Assembly: GCF_002953715.1 (NCBI RefSeq)
Contig: NZ_CP025013.1
Location: 620,001-684,000, forward strand
DNA length: 64,000 bases
Source: Rhizobium leguminosarum
Lineage (GTDB): Bacteria; Pseudomonadota; Alphaproteobacteria; Rhizobiales; Rhizobiaceae
Direction of reading: 5' to 3'
The position numbers and the translations under genes were made by a program. Positions 50,580 through 59,072 of the stretch are shown here, in pieces (the stretch's first letter is position 1; every line of letters starts with the position of its first letter). The notes beneath the pieces were generated by a model. The model ran no database searches and was not told the origin of the DNA. It saw only the letters and a program-made list of their open reading frames with translations.

Positions 50580-50857
50580 TCTTCTGAAAGCACACTTGCC
50601 GCAAAGGGACTTGAGATTGCCCCGGGCAAGTTCGACTACCTGTTTGGTTGGGTCTCCAGTAACGCACGCAATGCGGCTCGCTCAGACCAACTCGCGCTTG
50701 AAATGAAGCGGCTGGCGTGCCGGACACTGCTGCAGGGAGACAAATGCTCTTGAAGCACTTGGCATTATCGGGGAAAGCCGAAGGGAACGTCGCGCGCACG
50801 TTCCCAAATCAGGACGGGAATTTCGAGGTGCGCGAGTACGCTCTAAGTTCTCGATGA
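50580..50857 (+). pseudogene. polymorphic-toxin C-terminal domain remnant (Ntox28-like), frameshifted
   Basis: Directly after the ankyrin stop, the same frame reads KGLEIAPGKFDYLFGWVSSN then ARNAARSDQLALEMKRL. Near 50712-50716 the homology passes to another frame: GVPDTAAGRQMLLKHLALSG, then EGNVARTFPNQDGNFEVRE, stopping at 50857. Joined, these give the FDYLFG...N..N.ARS.Q...DTAAGR...NV.RTF.N..G.F.VRE pattern that I associate with polymorphic toxin type 28 tails. A one-base deletion explains the shift, and no start or upstream delivery domain exists. Family naming is from memory. Confidence 0.6.
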
Positions 50858-51144
50858 CGGCACGAGGCGGGCAAGGCCCGGCCGACACGCCATCACGCAA
50901 AGGTCAACAACAACTCACCTCCACCTTCGCAACAAGCCTGAACCGCGACGACTCGCGCCGAGCCCCCACTACGGCATCTGGTTCAATCAGCCGAGTTCCA
51001 TAAATAAGGGATATGCCTCAAGGCGTCGCTAAGTCATTGAAGTTGATGCTATCGAGATGAACTGGTCCGCATCTCATCAAGGTGTTCGAACCTTTGGCAA
51101 ACTTTGCCAAAATCGGTTATGTTGCCTTCAAATGAAGGTTATAG
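50858..51144. other. intergenic region between toxin remnant and parDE
   Basis: No gene is supported in these 287 bases. It includes the third GAGTTCCATAAAT motif (50993-51006). The last 40 bases should contain the parDE promoter, which is likely autoregulated; no clear palindrome was found by eye. Confidence 0.45.
50993..51006 (+). repeat. GAGTTCCATAAATA motif, copy 3
   Basis: Shares 13 bases with the copy at 8863 and a related GG..ATATGCC continuation; the copy at 36967 is more diverged. It lies between the toxin remnant and the ParDE pair. Confidence 0.4.
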
Positions 51145-51387
51145 ATGGCCACGATGAACGTATCTCTTCCAGGCCCGATGAAGGATTGGGTGGAGGCCCA
51201 GGCCAGGACCGGGCGATATTCTAATGCTAGCGACTACGTGCGCGACCTGATCCGACGCGACCAGACGCGAAACGACAAGATCGCCGCCATGCAAAGCTTC
51301 GTCGAGGCCGGGCTCCAAAGTGATGTCGGCATCCAATCAAAGGATGAACTCTTTGCTGAGGCGATAGCTCGTGCCAGCAAGTCATGA
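51145..51387 (+). CDS. parD: ParD-type antitoxin
   Basis: 80-residue ribbon-helix-helix antitoxin: TMNVSLPGPMKDWVEAQART forms the strand and first helix, RYSNASDYVRDLIRRDQ the DNA-binding part, and the C-terminal half (IQSKDELFAEAIARA) the toxin-binding tail. The start ATG at 51145 is preceded by an AAGGTTATAG tract. It overlaps the toxin gene by four bases, the usual ParDE arrangement. Confidence 0.92.
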   Translation: MATMNVSLPGPMKDWVEAQARTGRYSNASDYVRDLIRRDQTRNDKIAAMQSFVEAGLQSDVGIQSKDELFAEAIARASKS

Positions 51388-51644
51388 GTTTTAAGCTTTC
51401 TGCCGAAGCGGAAGAGGACATTATTGCGATCGCCGAGCAAGGTGTCCGTGTGTTCGGGGCAGGCCAGGCAAAGCGATACCACGATGAACTTTTCGCGTTA
51501 TTTGATCTGATAGCTGTCAATCCATGCATCGCGCGCGAACGGGATGAGATTGATCCGCCTGTTAGAATTCATCCCTTCAAAGCGCATCTAGTCGTTTATC
51601 GGATCGAAGATGATGAGACAATTTTTGTACAACCCTGCTGCTGA
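51384..51644 (+). CDS. parE: ParE-type toxin, C-terminus altered
   Basis: RelE/ParE-superfamily toxin of 86 residues. LSAEAEEDIIAIAEQGVRVF and RYHDELFALFDLIA with the RIHPFKAHLVVYRIEDDETI core are intact. Family members normally end with a strand such as ILIVRVRHGREDW after this point; here the chain ends VQPCC. So roughly the last 8-12 residues, which hold conserved Arg/His positions, appear replaced by other sequence from about 51628. The toxin may be inactive, which would free the antitoxin gene from selection. Confidence 0.8.
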   Translation: MSFKLSAEAEEDIIAIAEQGVRVFGAGQAKRYHDELFALFDLIAVNPCIARERDEIDPPVRIHPFKAHLVVYRIEDDETIFVQPCC

Positions 51645-51965
51645 AATTCGGCCCGAACTTCTTTCTCCAGAACTTTATCGGATTTGGGCATCTTAATCCT
51701 CACAAGTTGTTCGGCGTTTTTCGGATGTAGCTTCCTTGGACGAGCAGCCTCTCGCCCGCTGCCGTGAGCCGCGCAATCCGGCACCCGTTCGCTGAGGTAA
51801 TGTTTGGCCGACCTGATCTTCCAACCGCTGCATCATCCTTAGCGCCGATTGTGTACGGCCGACTTGCATCGAGGCAACGCTGTGGACGAGAATGGATACA
51901 GGCTCCCAGACGATGCAGTGAACGGTCAAGCCTGCTTTTCGCAGATCTTTTGAAACGATCGGCGC
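51645..51965. other. junction sequence with no intact gene
   Basis: Several short minus-strand frames overlap (51596-51784 and 51693-51929) without a recognisable family. One frame contains QSALRMMQRLEDQ and another RIARLTAAGERLLVQG, which together resemble a winged-helix regulator broken by frameshifts. I treat the stretch as decayed sequence separating parDE from the next operon. Confidence 0.4.
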
Positions 51966-53537
51966 CTACTCTTGGTCCGCCATCGCATTGTATCGATAGG
52001 GACGATACCCGGCTGTCGTCGTGAACTTTCGGTGAAATACCTCAAGATGGGGAAGAAGGACATCAATCGCTTCCCAGGTTGCTGTTTCCCCTTCCGTTTC
52101 GGGATGTTTTAGCCGTTCGGCGATTTCCGCGAGCACTGCCTCGCGGTCGATCGTAATGACCTTTCCGTCATCGACGACCAGACGGCCGCCGACGAATACC
52201 TGGCTGATGGCATGCCGTCCGCCGCGATGCAAAACGCTCTCCGCCACCGGCGTCCGCGCGCTCATGCGGGGCCTTTCAATCTTGCGTCGGTCCATCAGCA
52301 CGATGTCGGCCTGTTGACCCGGTTCGAGCCGGCCCGTAAAGCCGCCGAAGCCGACGGTTTTGGCGCCATGTTCCGTCGCCATCTGCAGCACGGCACCAGC
52401 ATCGGGACGGTCGTTCCACAGGCCCGTTTCGCGGTGCAGTGCCCAGACCAGTTTCATTTCCAGCGTCATGTCTCGGTCGTCGGCTATGTTGGACTGGTCT
52501 ATGCCGAGCGCTATCTTAATGCCGCGACGGCGCATTTCGTTGACGGGAGCGATGCCGCTGCCGAGCCGCAGGCCGGATGAGGCATTGTGGCACATGCTGC
52601 AGCCGCAATCGGCTACGATGTCGAGATCCGCGCGGCTCATCCAGTTGCCGTGCCCAAGCGTGACGTTTGGCCCGAGGCATTCGAGTGCCTTCAAATGCTG
52701 GACGGCGCTGTGGCCGAATGTGTTGTGGGCGAAGCTTGATTGCCGCTCGGTCTCCAGAAGATGCATATGGACCTGCGCGTCGGTTTCGCGGGCCGTCTCG
52801 AAAATCGTCTGGAGGCATTCGTCGGTGCACCAGTGCAGATTGGCGGGGGCGAGATTGATGCGGACGTGATCAGGCCGCGCGTCGAACCAGCTTTCCCTGA
52901 GCGCGCGATAAAATGTCATCAGGTCTGCGATCGGGATGTTCGACGCGTCGAGTTTGGGGGCGATCCAGCTGCGAACGGCTTCGGGAAGAGTGGCCAGGGC
53001 CTTGGCGTCTTCGTCATAGGTCAGAATATTGCGATCGCGGATCATGAAGGAAAAGCCGGCCCGCATGCCGATATCGGTATAGGCCTTGAGCGTGGCGTCG
53101 GCCGTCGCCATCCAGCTCTCGGGTGCGCCCGCAAGTCCGCTGTTGATATGCTGCACCGTCGTCGTTCCGCTTTCCAACATCTCGATCGCTGAATAGAGCG
53201 TATCCAGCCGGACATCGACCTGCCGCATCGCCCGGAACTGCGGCAGCCATAGTTCCAGAGGCGCGAAGGGCACACCCTGCATCAGGGGCGTGATCCCGAA
53301 ATGGTGGTGGCTGTTGACCAGCCCCGGCATGGCGACCATGTCGGGAGATCCGAAGCGGGCAAGATGGTCGTTGCCGTAGCCAACGGCGGTAAGAGGCCCG
53401 ATCTGCGCGATCATGCCGCCAGCGACACGGAGGCCCACGTCGTGGCGCATAGACATGGTGCCGTCAGGCAAAATACCGCACAGCACGGTTCCGGCTTCAA
53501 TGATGCAGTCACCCGACATCGGCTCTTCAAGGCTCAT
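51966..53537 (-). CDS. cytosine-deaminase/chlorohydrolase-type amidohydrolase
   Basis: Metal-dependent hydrolase of 523 residues. Landmarks are PGLVNSHHHFG (His ligands at 77-79), VHMHLLETE, LGHGNWMS and the catalytic-Asp strand GIDQSNIADDRD, all of the TrzF/AtzB/guanine-deaminase branch of COG0402. A final strand ADIVLMDRRKI belongs to the composite beta domain. The ATG at 53537 overlaps the stop of the upstream gene by four bases; the longer frame lies inside that gene. It probably deaminates or dechlorinates a heterocyclic ring. Last gene of the minus-strand operon. Confidence 0.88.
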   Translation of the reverse strand: MSLEEPMSGDCIIEAGTVLCGILPDGTMSMRHDVGLRVAGGMIAQIGPLTAVGYGNDHLARFGSPDMVAMPGLVNSHHHFGITPLMQGVPFAPLELWLPQFRAMRQVDVRLDTLYSAIEMLESGTTTVQHINSGLAGAPESWMATADATLKAYTDIGMRAGFSFMIRDRNILTYDEDAKALATLPEAVRSWIAPKLDASNIPIADLMTFYRALRESWFDARPDHVRINLAPANLHWCTDECLQTIFETARETDAQVHMHLLETERQSSFAHNTFGHSAVQHLKALECLGPNVTLGHGNWMSRADLDIVADCGCSMCHNASSGLRLGSGIAPVNEMRRRGIKIALGIDQSNIADDRDMTLEMKLVWALHRETGLWNDRPDAGAVLQMATEHGAKTVGFGGFTGRLEPGQQADIVLMDRRKIERPRMSARTPVAESVLHRGGRHAISQVFVGGRLVVDDGKVITIDREAVLAEIAERLKHPETEGETATWEAIDVLLPHLEVFHRKFTTTAGYRPYRYNAMADQE

Positions 53538-54583
53538 TTCGTGTAGTCTCCGATCAATCCGAGGCGGCGGGCGACCACGACGCGGTAGAGCGGGTCGCCA
53601 TAGACTTTCATTTCCTCGCTGGCGGAAAAGGCGAGACTGATATCGTGCTCGTCGTAACTTTGCGCGGCGATCGCATGCATTTCGGGCCAATCCGGCACCT
53701 GGATATGACGCCAGCGATCGACTGCCGTTATGCCCGGCATCTCGGGAAACCCGAGTTCGCCCATCAGAGCGGCGATCCCCTGCCAGAACACCCGCAACAT
53801 CCGATGGAGGGTCGCCTCATCGCAATGCGGCTCAAGGAGACGGATCCAGTGCAGCCCTGTAATGATGTGCAATGCGGCGAAATGCTGGGTTGCTGCAAAT
53901 ATGGCGAGCGCAGTCGCTGCCATTTTTTCCATCGTGTCCGGCCCGATGTCGAGCCAATCGACGACGGGCGCAAATTCGAGCACGTTGCCGGCGTCACGCA
54001 TGTTCTGCCAGAGAAGGTCGTGAAGCTGCATGCCATGCAAGGGCTTGATCGCAGCGGTCATGGCCAAGACTTCGGCCGGGTCGTGCGTGATCGGCGGCGT
54101 CCCTTTTGCTTCGGGAAGCGGCAGATAGGTGGCGCTCCAGTAGGCGAGCGCAATGGCGACATCGGTCTCGTCGGCGCGAAGTACCCCGTAGGCCGCCCGC
54201 ATCAGCGCGTGAAAAGCGCTGGCGCCAATGCCGTCGGCAAGATCGGGAAGATAAAGCTCCAGTGCCTCGTGTATTCCGAGGCGCGTCACCTCGCCGGCAA
54301 AGAAGACGCGCAGATCGGGCTCACGCTCACGCATTCCGATGGCGGCTTTCCAGCTCTTCCCATCCAAGCGCTTCAATGGCTGGGCGAAGGGTGGAAGCTG
54401 CTTGGCGTCTCTGTAGTGATGGAAGAACCGTCGAAGCTGAGCCGGCCCGCCGCCGATCCGGTCCAGCGCGACGAGGACCATCGGAGCATGATTGGCGAAT
54501 GTGCGCGAAAATTCAGAACCCCATGCCGGCATGTCGGCCAGCAGCGTTCTCAGTTCGTCCGAAGTGCTTTCTTTTCGTACCAT
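53534..54583 (-). CDS. questin oxidase-like protein (DUF4243)
   Basis: 349-residue protein resembling the questin oxidase-like family, with the patterns FANHAPMVLVALDRIGG, HHYRDAKQLPPFAQPL and LGIHEALELYLPDLADGIG near the N-terminus and AFHALMRAAYGV in the middle. Fungal members act in Baeyer-Villiger-type ring opening; bacterial members are uncharacterised. GAGGAG nine bases before the ATG at 54583 supports this start over the GTG at 54628. The operon also encodes an FAD monooxygenase-like protein, so ring-cleaving oxidation is plausible. Confidence 0.75.
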   Translation of the reverse strand: MVRKESTSDELRTLLADMPAWGSEFSRTFANHAPMVLVALDRIGGGPAQLRRFFHHYRDAKQLPPFAQPLKRLDGKSWKAAIGMREREPDLRVFFAGEVTRLGIHEALELYLPDLADGIGASAFHALMRAAYGVLRADETDVAIALAYWSATYLPLPEAKGTPPITHDPAEVLAMTAAIKPLHGMQLHDLLWQNMRDAGNVLEFAPVVDWLDIGPDTMEKMAATALAIFAATQHFAALHIITGLHWIRLLEPHCDEATLHRMLRVFWQGIAALMGELGFPEMPGITAVDRWRHIQVPDWPEMHAIAAQSYDEHDISLAFSASEEMKVYGDPLYRVVVARRLGLIGDYTK

Positions 54584-54624
54584 GGATCTAAACTCCTCGT
54601 TGAAAACGGAATGCCCGCTTGCAT

Positions 54625-55062
54625 TCACACCGTTGGTTGCCAGGCGTCCCGGTGAACAGCTTCCGCTTCCGTCTCAATCAAGGGTCCGATGACCTCGATG
54701 CTTTTCTGGCCCGCCGAAAACACATCGCGGCATGGCAAATCCATTGTCGGGTTGTCCGGGTGATCCCCTGTCATGGCCTTCCAGTAAATGGCGCCGGCGC
54801 ACATGGCGCAGGGTTCCGCCGAGCTGTACAAGGTACACTGCGCCAGAAACGGCTCGCGATAGAGCTTCGAGGCACGCGTCGCCAACAGGCACTCGGCATG
54901 GGCCGTTGCATCGAGGTCGGGGAAATATCCGTTTTCTTCCTCAAGAAGAATTTCACCGCCGGGACCGGCCAGAAGCGCGCCGAAGGGCATATTGCCATGC
55001 GCTGTGGCGCTGTGCGCAATCTCGAAGGTCAATCTGAGAAGGCTTTCGTGATCAGGGCTCAT
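54625..55062 (-). CDS. nucleoside/CMP-type zinc deaminase
   Basis: 145-residue cytidine-deaminase-fold enzyme. Zinc ligands and catalytic Glu are in HAE (55-57) and PCAMC (84-88), with the family strands FGALLAGPGGEILLEEEN and SAEPCAMCAGAIYW. This is the guanine-deaminase/TadA-like branch; length and lack of RNA-binding tail favour a small-molecule substrate. It overlaps the CocE-type gene by 11 bases. It is the second deaminase-type enzyme in the operon. Confidence 0.88.
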   Translation of the reverse strand: MSPDHESLLRLTFEIAHSATAHGNMPFGALLAGPGGEILLEEENGYFPDLDATAHAECLLATRASKLYREPFLAQCTLYSSAEPCAMCAGAIYWKAMTGDHPDNPTMDLPCRDVFSAGQKSIEVIGPLIETEAEAVHRDAWQPTV

Positions 55063-56740
55063 GTCCGTTCTCCTCTACCGTATGCGATTGGCTGTCTTTC
55101 GCATCGGCCTGCCGCATCACCGGCAATCGCAAGGTGGAGGGGTAACCATCGCCTGACCGCAGCACGAGGGTCGTGACCAGCCGATCCGTTACGGCCGCGT
55201 CCTGCGGGCGTGCGCCGGTGCCCGGATTGACGGGGAATGCGGGAAACGACGCCGCCTGTATCGATAGACGCAGGCAATGCCCCGCCCGCACCGTTACGTG
55301 GACGGGCCGCAGCGCGACGGAAACCGGCGATCCTGCGCCGTCGTCCTTTACGGTTTTATGTCCCGACGTCACGCTGATGGCGGCCCCATCAGAGGTGAGC
55401 ATGCTCAAGGTGCAATCCAGGTCGAAACTCGGCCTGTCGGCGGTGACGAAGAGGTCCACTTTCGGGGCTCCGGTCAGCAGGAGCGGCCGGTCGAGCGGAT
55501 CGGAGGTGTAGACCAACACGTCGGCCCTGTCGTCGATGGCGGCCCGGTCGGCAAAATCCGGCGGCGTGCCGAGATGCAGCCCGACGCTCGGGGCCGGCCG
55601 CCATGGATCGTGGACGAGATAATCGGCGCTCGCTAGCCCCGCCTTCTCGGCAAGCGTTCCATCGATGCTTGTCGCGGCCGCCCGGCCGCCCGATGAGAGA
55701 TGAAGCACCAGCGTCTCGGCTGTGGGCAGGCTTTCGAAACCGGCCCAGGCCCCTTTGACGACATCGTAGAGCCGGACCTTCGGGTAAGGATTCTCGCAGC
55801 CTTTGAGCGTCTCGTCGAAGAATGCGACGATCTCGCGGTCGATGCCGTCTGCAGCGTCGGCTCCGGCATCCAATGCCCCGACCCGTCGTCCCCAGGGGAG
55901 ATGCGACCACGGTCCGATGGAGAGCCGCTGCAGACCGCCACCCGCGGAAAATGCCTCGAAGGCGGCGAAGGTGCCCTCAAGCATAATGTCGTTCCATCCG
56001 CCGACATGCAGGACGGGGACGTCGAGTGTCACGCCCTTAAGCAGCGATTGCGGCGACCTTGTCCGCCAATAGGACGGATCATCGGCAAGCCAGTCATGAT
56101 AATGCGTGTATCGCGATGCCTGCTTCAACACGTCCGGCCGTGCCGAAACCGCGCCTGAATGCAGAGAAGGCAAAGCGGCATGCAACATATGGGCGGCATC
56201 GAGGTCGTCGGCCAGCCAAGCATTTTCGACGGCCATCTGACACGCCCACATCTGATTGGACTGCAGACGGAACCCGTCGCCCTCAAATGCCCAGTGATTG
56301 CGCACATCAAAAGCCGCCATGGCGATCGCCATCGCATCGGGCACTTTCCCGCCGGATTTTCGAGCGCCGGCAAGGGCCAGGAACTGGTTCATGCCGTGGT
56401 AGCTGAAGCCATAGCTTGCCACCATGCCGTTGCCGCCGGCAAGATCGGCCGCCAGCGCCAGCGTCTGCGCGCCGTCGGCAACATCATCCTCCAGAACCCT
56501 GAAAATGCCCTCGGAATCGCCCCGGCCGCGAACGTCCTGCACCAGCACGACATAACCATGCGCCGCATACCATGCGGGATGGGCCAGAACGACCGTCGAG
56601 GCGACCTTTCGCCCGTAGGGCAGGCGCATCACCAGAACGGGATAGCGCTCCGGGCCGACGGGACGATAGACGTCGGCTGCGAGATGAACGCCGTCCGCCA
56701 TGCGCATCCGAAGAGTTTCGATGTCGCGGAGTGCCAGCAT
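55052..56740 (-). CDS. CocE/NonD-family hydrolase
   Basis: 562-residue alpha/beta hydrolase with C-terminal jelly-roll domain, as in cocaine esterase and X-Pro dipeptidyl peptidases. The nucleophile Ser is in MVASYGFSYHGMNQF, the Asp is near HVGGWNDIMLEGT and the His in IGPWSHLPWG; VLVQDVRGRGDSEG is the conserved Arg-Gly loop. No signal peptide, so it acts in the cytoplasm on an ester or amide of the imported compound. It follows the creatininase-type gene by two bases. Confidence 0.92.
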   Translation of the reverse strand: MLALRDIETLRMRMADGVHLAADVYRPVGPERYPVLVMRLPYGRKVASTVVLAHPAWYAAHGYVVLVQDVRGRGDSEGIFRVLEDDVADGAQTLALAADLAGGNGMVASYGFSYHGMNQFLALAGARKSGGKVPDAMAIAMAAFDVRNHWAFEGDGFRLQSNQMWACQMAVENAWLADDLDAAHMLHAALPSLHSGAVSARPDVLKQASRYTHYHDWLADDPSYWRTRSPQSLLKGVTLDVPVLHVGGWNDIMLEGTFAAFEAFSAGGGLQRLSIGPWSHLPWGRRVGALDAGADAADGIDREIVAFFDETLKGCENPYPKVRLYDVVKGAWAGFESLPTAETLVLHLSSGGRAAATSIDGTLAEKAGLASADYLVHDPWRPAPSVGLHLGTPPDFADRAAIDDRADVLVYTSDPLDRPLLLTGAPKVDLFVTADRPSFDLDCTLSMLTSDGAAISVTSGHKTVKDDGAGSPVSVALRPVHVTVRAGHCLRLSIQAASFPAFPVNPGTGARPQDAAVTDRLVTTLVLRSGDGYPSTLRLPVMRQADAKDSQSHTVEENGHEP

Positions 56741-56742
56741 GC

Positions 56743-57561
56743 TTATCTCTTGACCGAAAAGCGGGTTTCGGAGGTGAGCCTCGCCATGTCGAATTTGCGC
56801 GTCGCCTCGATGAGGCGCACCAAACCTGCCGCGGCCCGGTCAAGCACCAGCGCGCCTTTGACGGCGTCGGCATTGGCGGCATTTCCGCTAACGCCTGCGG
56901 GATGAAGGTCCTGCGCCTGCCAGCCAAAGCCGACCGCGCCTTCCGCCGTCAACGGGCTGCCGGACTGCTCGATGTCGACGGTCAGCGGCACGAAATCTTC
57001 GGCCTTGTCCATGGCGACCAGCTCCGGCGCGATGGCCAGCATCATGCTGGTTTCGATATCGCCGCCGTGAATGCCATGAACGATTTCCGCGGACGAAAAC
57101 AGATCGTCGACCGGCGCGATCCTGAACCAGGAGCAGGCTACCGCCAGCATGTCAAGTTCGACACGGATATCGCGGCAGGTCATCTCCATCAGCGAGATCT
57201 GCCCGCCATGAGAATTGAACAGGATCATCTTTCGGACGCCGGCCCGCTTCACGCTTCTGGCCATATCGAGCCAGGCGAGCCGCAGGGTTTGTGCTGATAT
57301 GGTCAGCGTCCCCGGATAGGCGAGGTGCTCATCCGACTTGCCGACACCGAATGCCGGCAGGATGAGGACGTCCGCGTTTGCGTCAAGCAACGGCACCATC
57401 CGATCGATGATGGCGGCGTTGATGGCGGCATCAACCTGTACGGGAAGATGGGGGCCATGCTGCTCGACAGCCGCAATCGGCAGGATGACGACGGTCTCGC
57501 TCAGATCGCGGGACGCAAAATCCGCAGTCGAATAATCGGCCCAGTAAAGGGAATGCGTCAT
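56743..57561 (-). CDS. creatininase-family amidohydrolase
   Basis: 272 residues. The metal-site motif EQHGPHLP begins at Glu33, followed by Asp in QVDAAI, and FNSHGGQISLM and GIHGGDIETSMML give further His/Glu ligands. Family members cleave cyclic or linear amides (creatinine, formamido-pyrimidine compounds) or act in cofactor maturation. ATG at 57561 overlaps the stop of the FAD gene; the longer frame inside that gene is ignored. Together with the deaminases it suggests stepwise breakdown of a ring containing several nitrogens. Confidence 0.9.
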   Translation of the reverse strand: MTHSLYWADYSTADFASRDLSETVVILPIAAVEQHGPHLPVQVDAAINAAIIDRMVPLLDANADVLILPAFGVGKSDEHLAYPGTLTISAQTLRLAWLDMARSVKRAGVRKMILFNSHGGQISLMEMTCRDIRVELDMLAVACSWFRIAPVDDLFSSAEIVHGIHGGDIETSMMLAIAPELVAMDKAEDFVPLTVDIEQSGSPLTAEGAVGFGWQAQDLHPAGVSGNAANADAVKGALVLDRAAAGLVRLIEATRKFDMARLTSETRFSVKR

Positions 57562-59072
57562 GCGCCACTCCGCATGGCCGGCTTGCCGGTATCTTGAGAG
57601 CTTGCCGATTGCCGATTGGCCTCGGCTATCATGATCTCGAAGTCGTCGGCGATCGGCAGATCCGGTGAGACGTAAGATGCCAGTTCCGGCAGGATGACCG
57701 CTTCCCGATCGAGCAGCAGCCGGCGCAGGACGCCGCGCACGAGCCGTGGAACGGCATGCTTGTGCCCACTGATCGACGTCGAGTGCGGACCGTGACTGAC
57801 GAAACTGCTGCTGTTGAAGGCAAATACCCGGCTGACCCACGTCTCATCCGGATCTTTCGGGATGAACCCGTAGAACCCGTCGAGATAGGGAAACCGTGCC
57901 AGCCGGGCATCCGCGCGGCCGTCTTGCGGCGTGTAACGTTCGCCCCAAAGCGCGACCTTGTCATGAATGGTTTTGAGTTCAGGCCTGACGGCGAGATCGA
58001 CATCCATCCCCGTTGCAAGCAGCAGGTGATCGAACTCCAGAATACCGTCCGGGGTGGTGACGCGGATCGCGTCTGTCTGTTGAGAGACCTCCAGCCATGG
58101 TGTTGCGGGACGAAGCTTGAAATTTTCAAGGCGCATTGCGGTCTCAAAACTGCGCACCGGCGGCGGCTGATCGACGCTGCGAAAGAACCGGGCGATATCC
58201 CAGCGTGTGGTCTCGGAAAGGTCAGGGTAATGCGTCATCATGCCGGGCGTCTCGACGGCGCGGTGGGGATTCGTGCGCGGCAGGCGCGCGCGCCGGAAGC
58301 AGAGATCGACGGAGGCAGCACCGGCTTCCAGCGCCTTGATCGCATTGTCGAACGCAGAGGCGCCATGGCCGAGCACGCCGACGCGCAATCCCTTCAAAGC
58401 GTCGAAATCGACGGGACCGTTCGTGTGATCGAATTTTTCGGGCGCCAGTGCTTCTGATACAAAGGGCGGCACCCGCCATGCGCCGGCGCCGTCATACCCG
58501 GTGGCCAGCACCACGGTTCGCGCCAGAGATTTTTCAATCCTGCCTCCGATGCGGGTCGTAACCGCGATCAGATCGCCCTCCGGCGCGACGTCCAGGACGT
58601 CGCAATGATTGGTGATGGCGATCTCGAAAACGTCGGCATACCAGTCGAGATAGGCCTTCCAGTCTGTTCGCGGAATGCGGGACAGATCCGTCCAGGCCTG
58701 CTGCCCATAGAGCGTTTCGAACCAACGGCGGATGGAGAGATTGACGACGTTGAACTCGTTGCCGATCTGGGTCTTCGGGGTGCGCAATTCCTCCATGCGC
58801 GCAAAGGTCAGCCATGGCCCCTCAGCGCCCGGCGCGCCGCTGTCCAAGACGCGGATGCGCCGGAGCCCGTCCCACTTCAGGGCTGCCGCGATCGTGACGC
58901 CTGACTGGCCGCCACCGACGATGATCGCATCGGCGATATCAGCCGCGTCTGGTCTCGGCAGGTCGCTGAGCCATGGTGCGCTCGGGTAGCCGAGGGCGGC
59001 AAGATCGGCAAGTGCTGCCTGCTTCAGGTCGTCAAGCGTCACGGGCGGCGCATCGATTGGGGCAATCATCAT
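57558..59072 (-). CDS. FAD/NAD(P)-dependent monooxygenase-like oxidoreductase
   Basis: 504 residues. Two dinucleotide-binding motifs are visible: IIVGGGQSGVTIAAAL (FAD, near residue 48) and GVLGHGASAFDNAIKALEAG (NADPH, near 217), plus the late LLLATGMDVD strand. The arrangement resembles Baeyer-Villiger or N-hydroxylating monooxygenases, but the FxGxxxHxxxW fingerprint is not present, so I leave the reaction open. The double ATG at 59072 overlaps the preceding permease stop. Tight coupling with the transporter suggests it attacks the imported compound first. Confidence 0.85.
   Translation of the reverse strand: MMIAPIDAPPVTLDDLKQAALADLAALGYPSAPWLSDLPRPDAADIADAIIVGGGQSGVTIAAALKWDGLRRIRVLDSGAPGAEGPWLTFARMEELRTPKTQIGNEFNVVNLSIRRWFETLYGQQAWTDLSRIPRTDWKAYLDWYADVFEIAITNHCDVLDVAPEGDLIAVTTRIGGRIEKSLARTVVLATGYDGAGAWRVPPFVSEALAPEKFDHTNGPVDFDALKGLRVGVLGHGASAFDNAIKALEAGAASVDLCFRRARLPRTNPHRAVETPGMMTHYPDLSETTRWDIARFFRSVDQPPPVRSFETAMRLENFKLRPATPWLEVSQQTDAIRVTTPDGILEFDHLLLATGMDVDLAVRPELKTIHDKVALWGERYTPQDGRADARLARFPYLDGFYGFIPKDPDETWVSRVFAFNSSSFVSHGPHSTSISGHKHAVPRLVRGVLRRLLLDREAVILPELASYVSPDLPIADDFEIMIAEANRQSASSQDTGKPAMRSGA

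Noticed and set aside
53645..54655. 336-codon plus-strand open frame
   Set aside because: Antisense to the questin oxidase-like gene, which has a good ribosome site and operon context.
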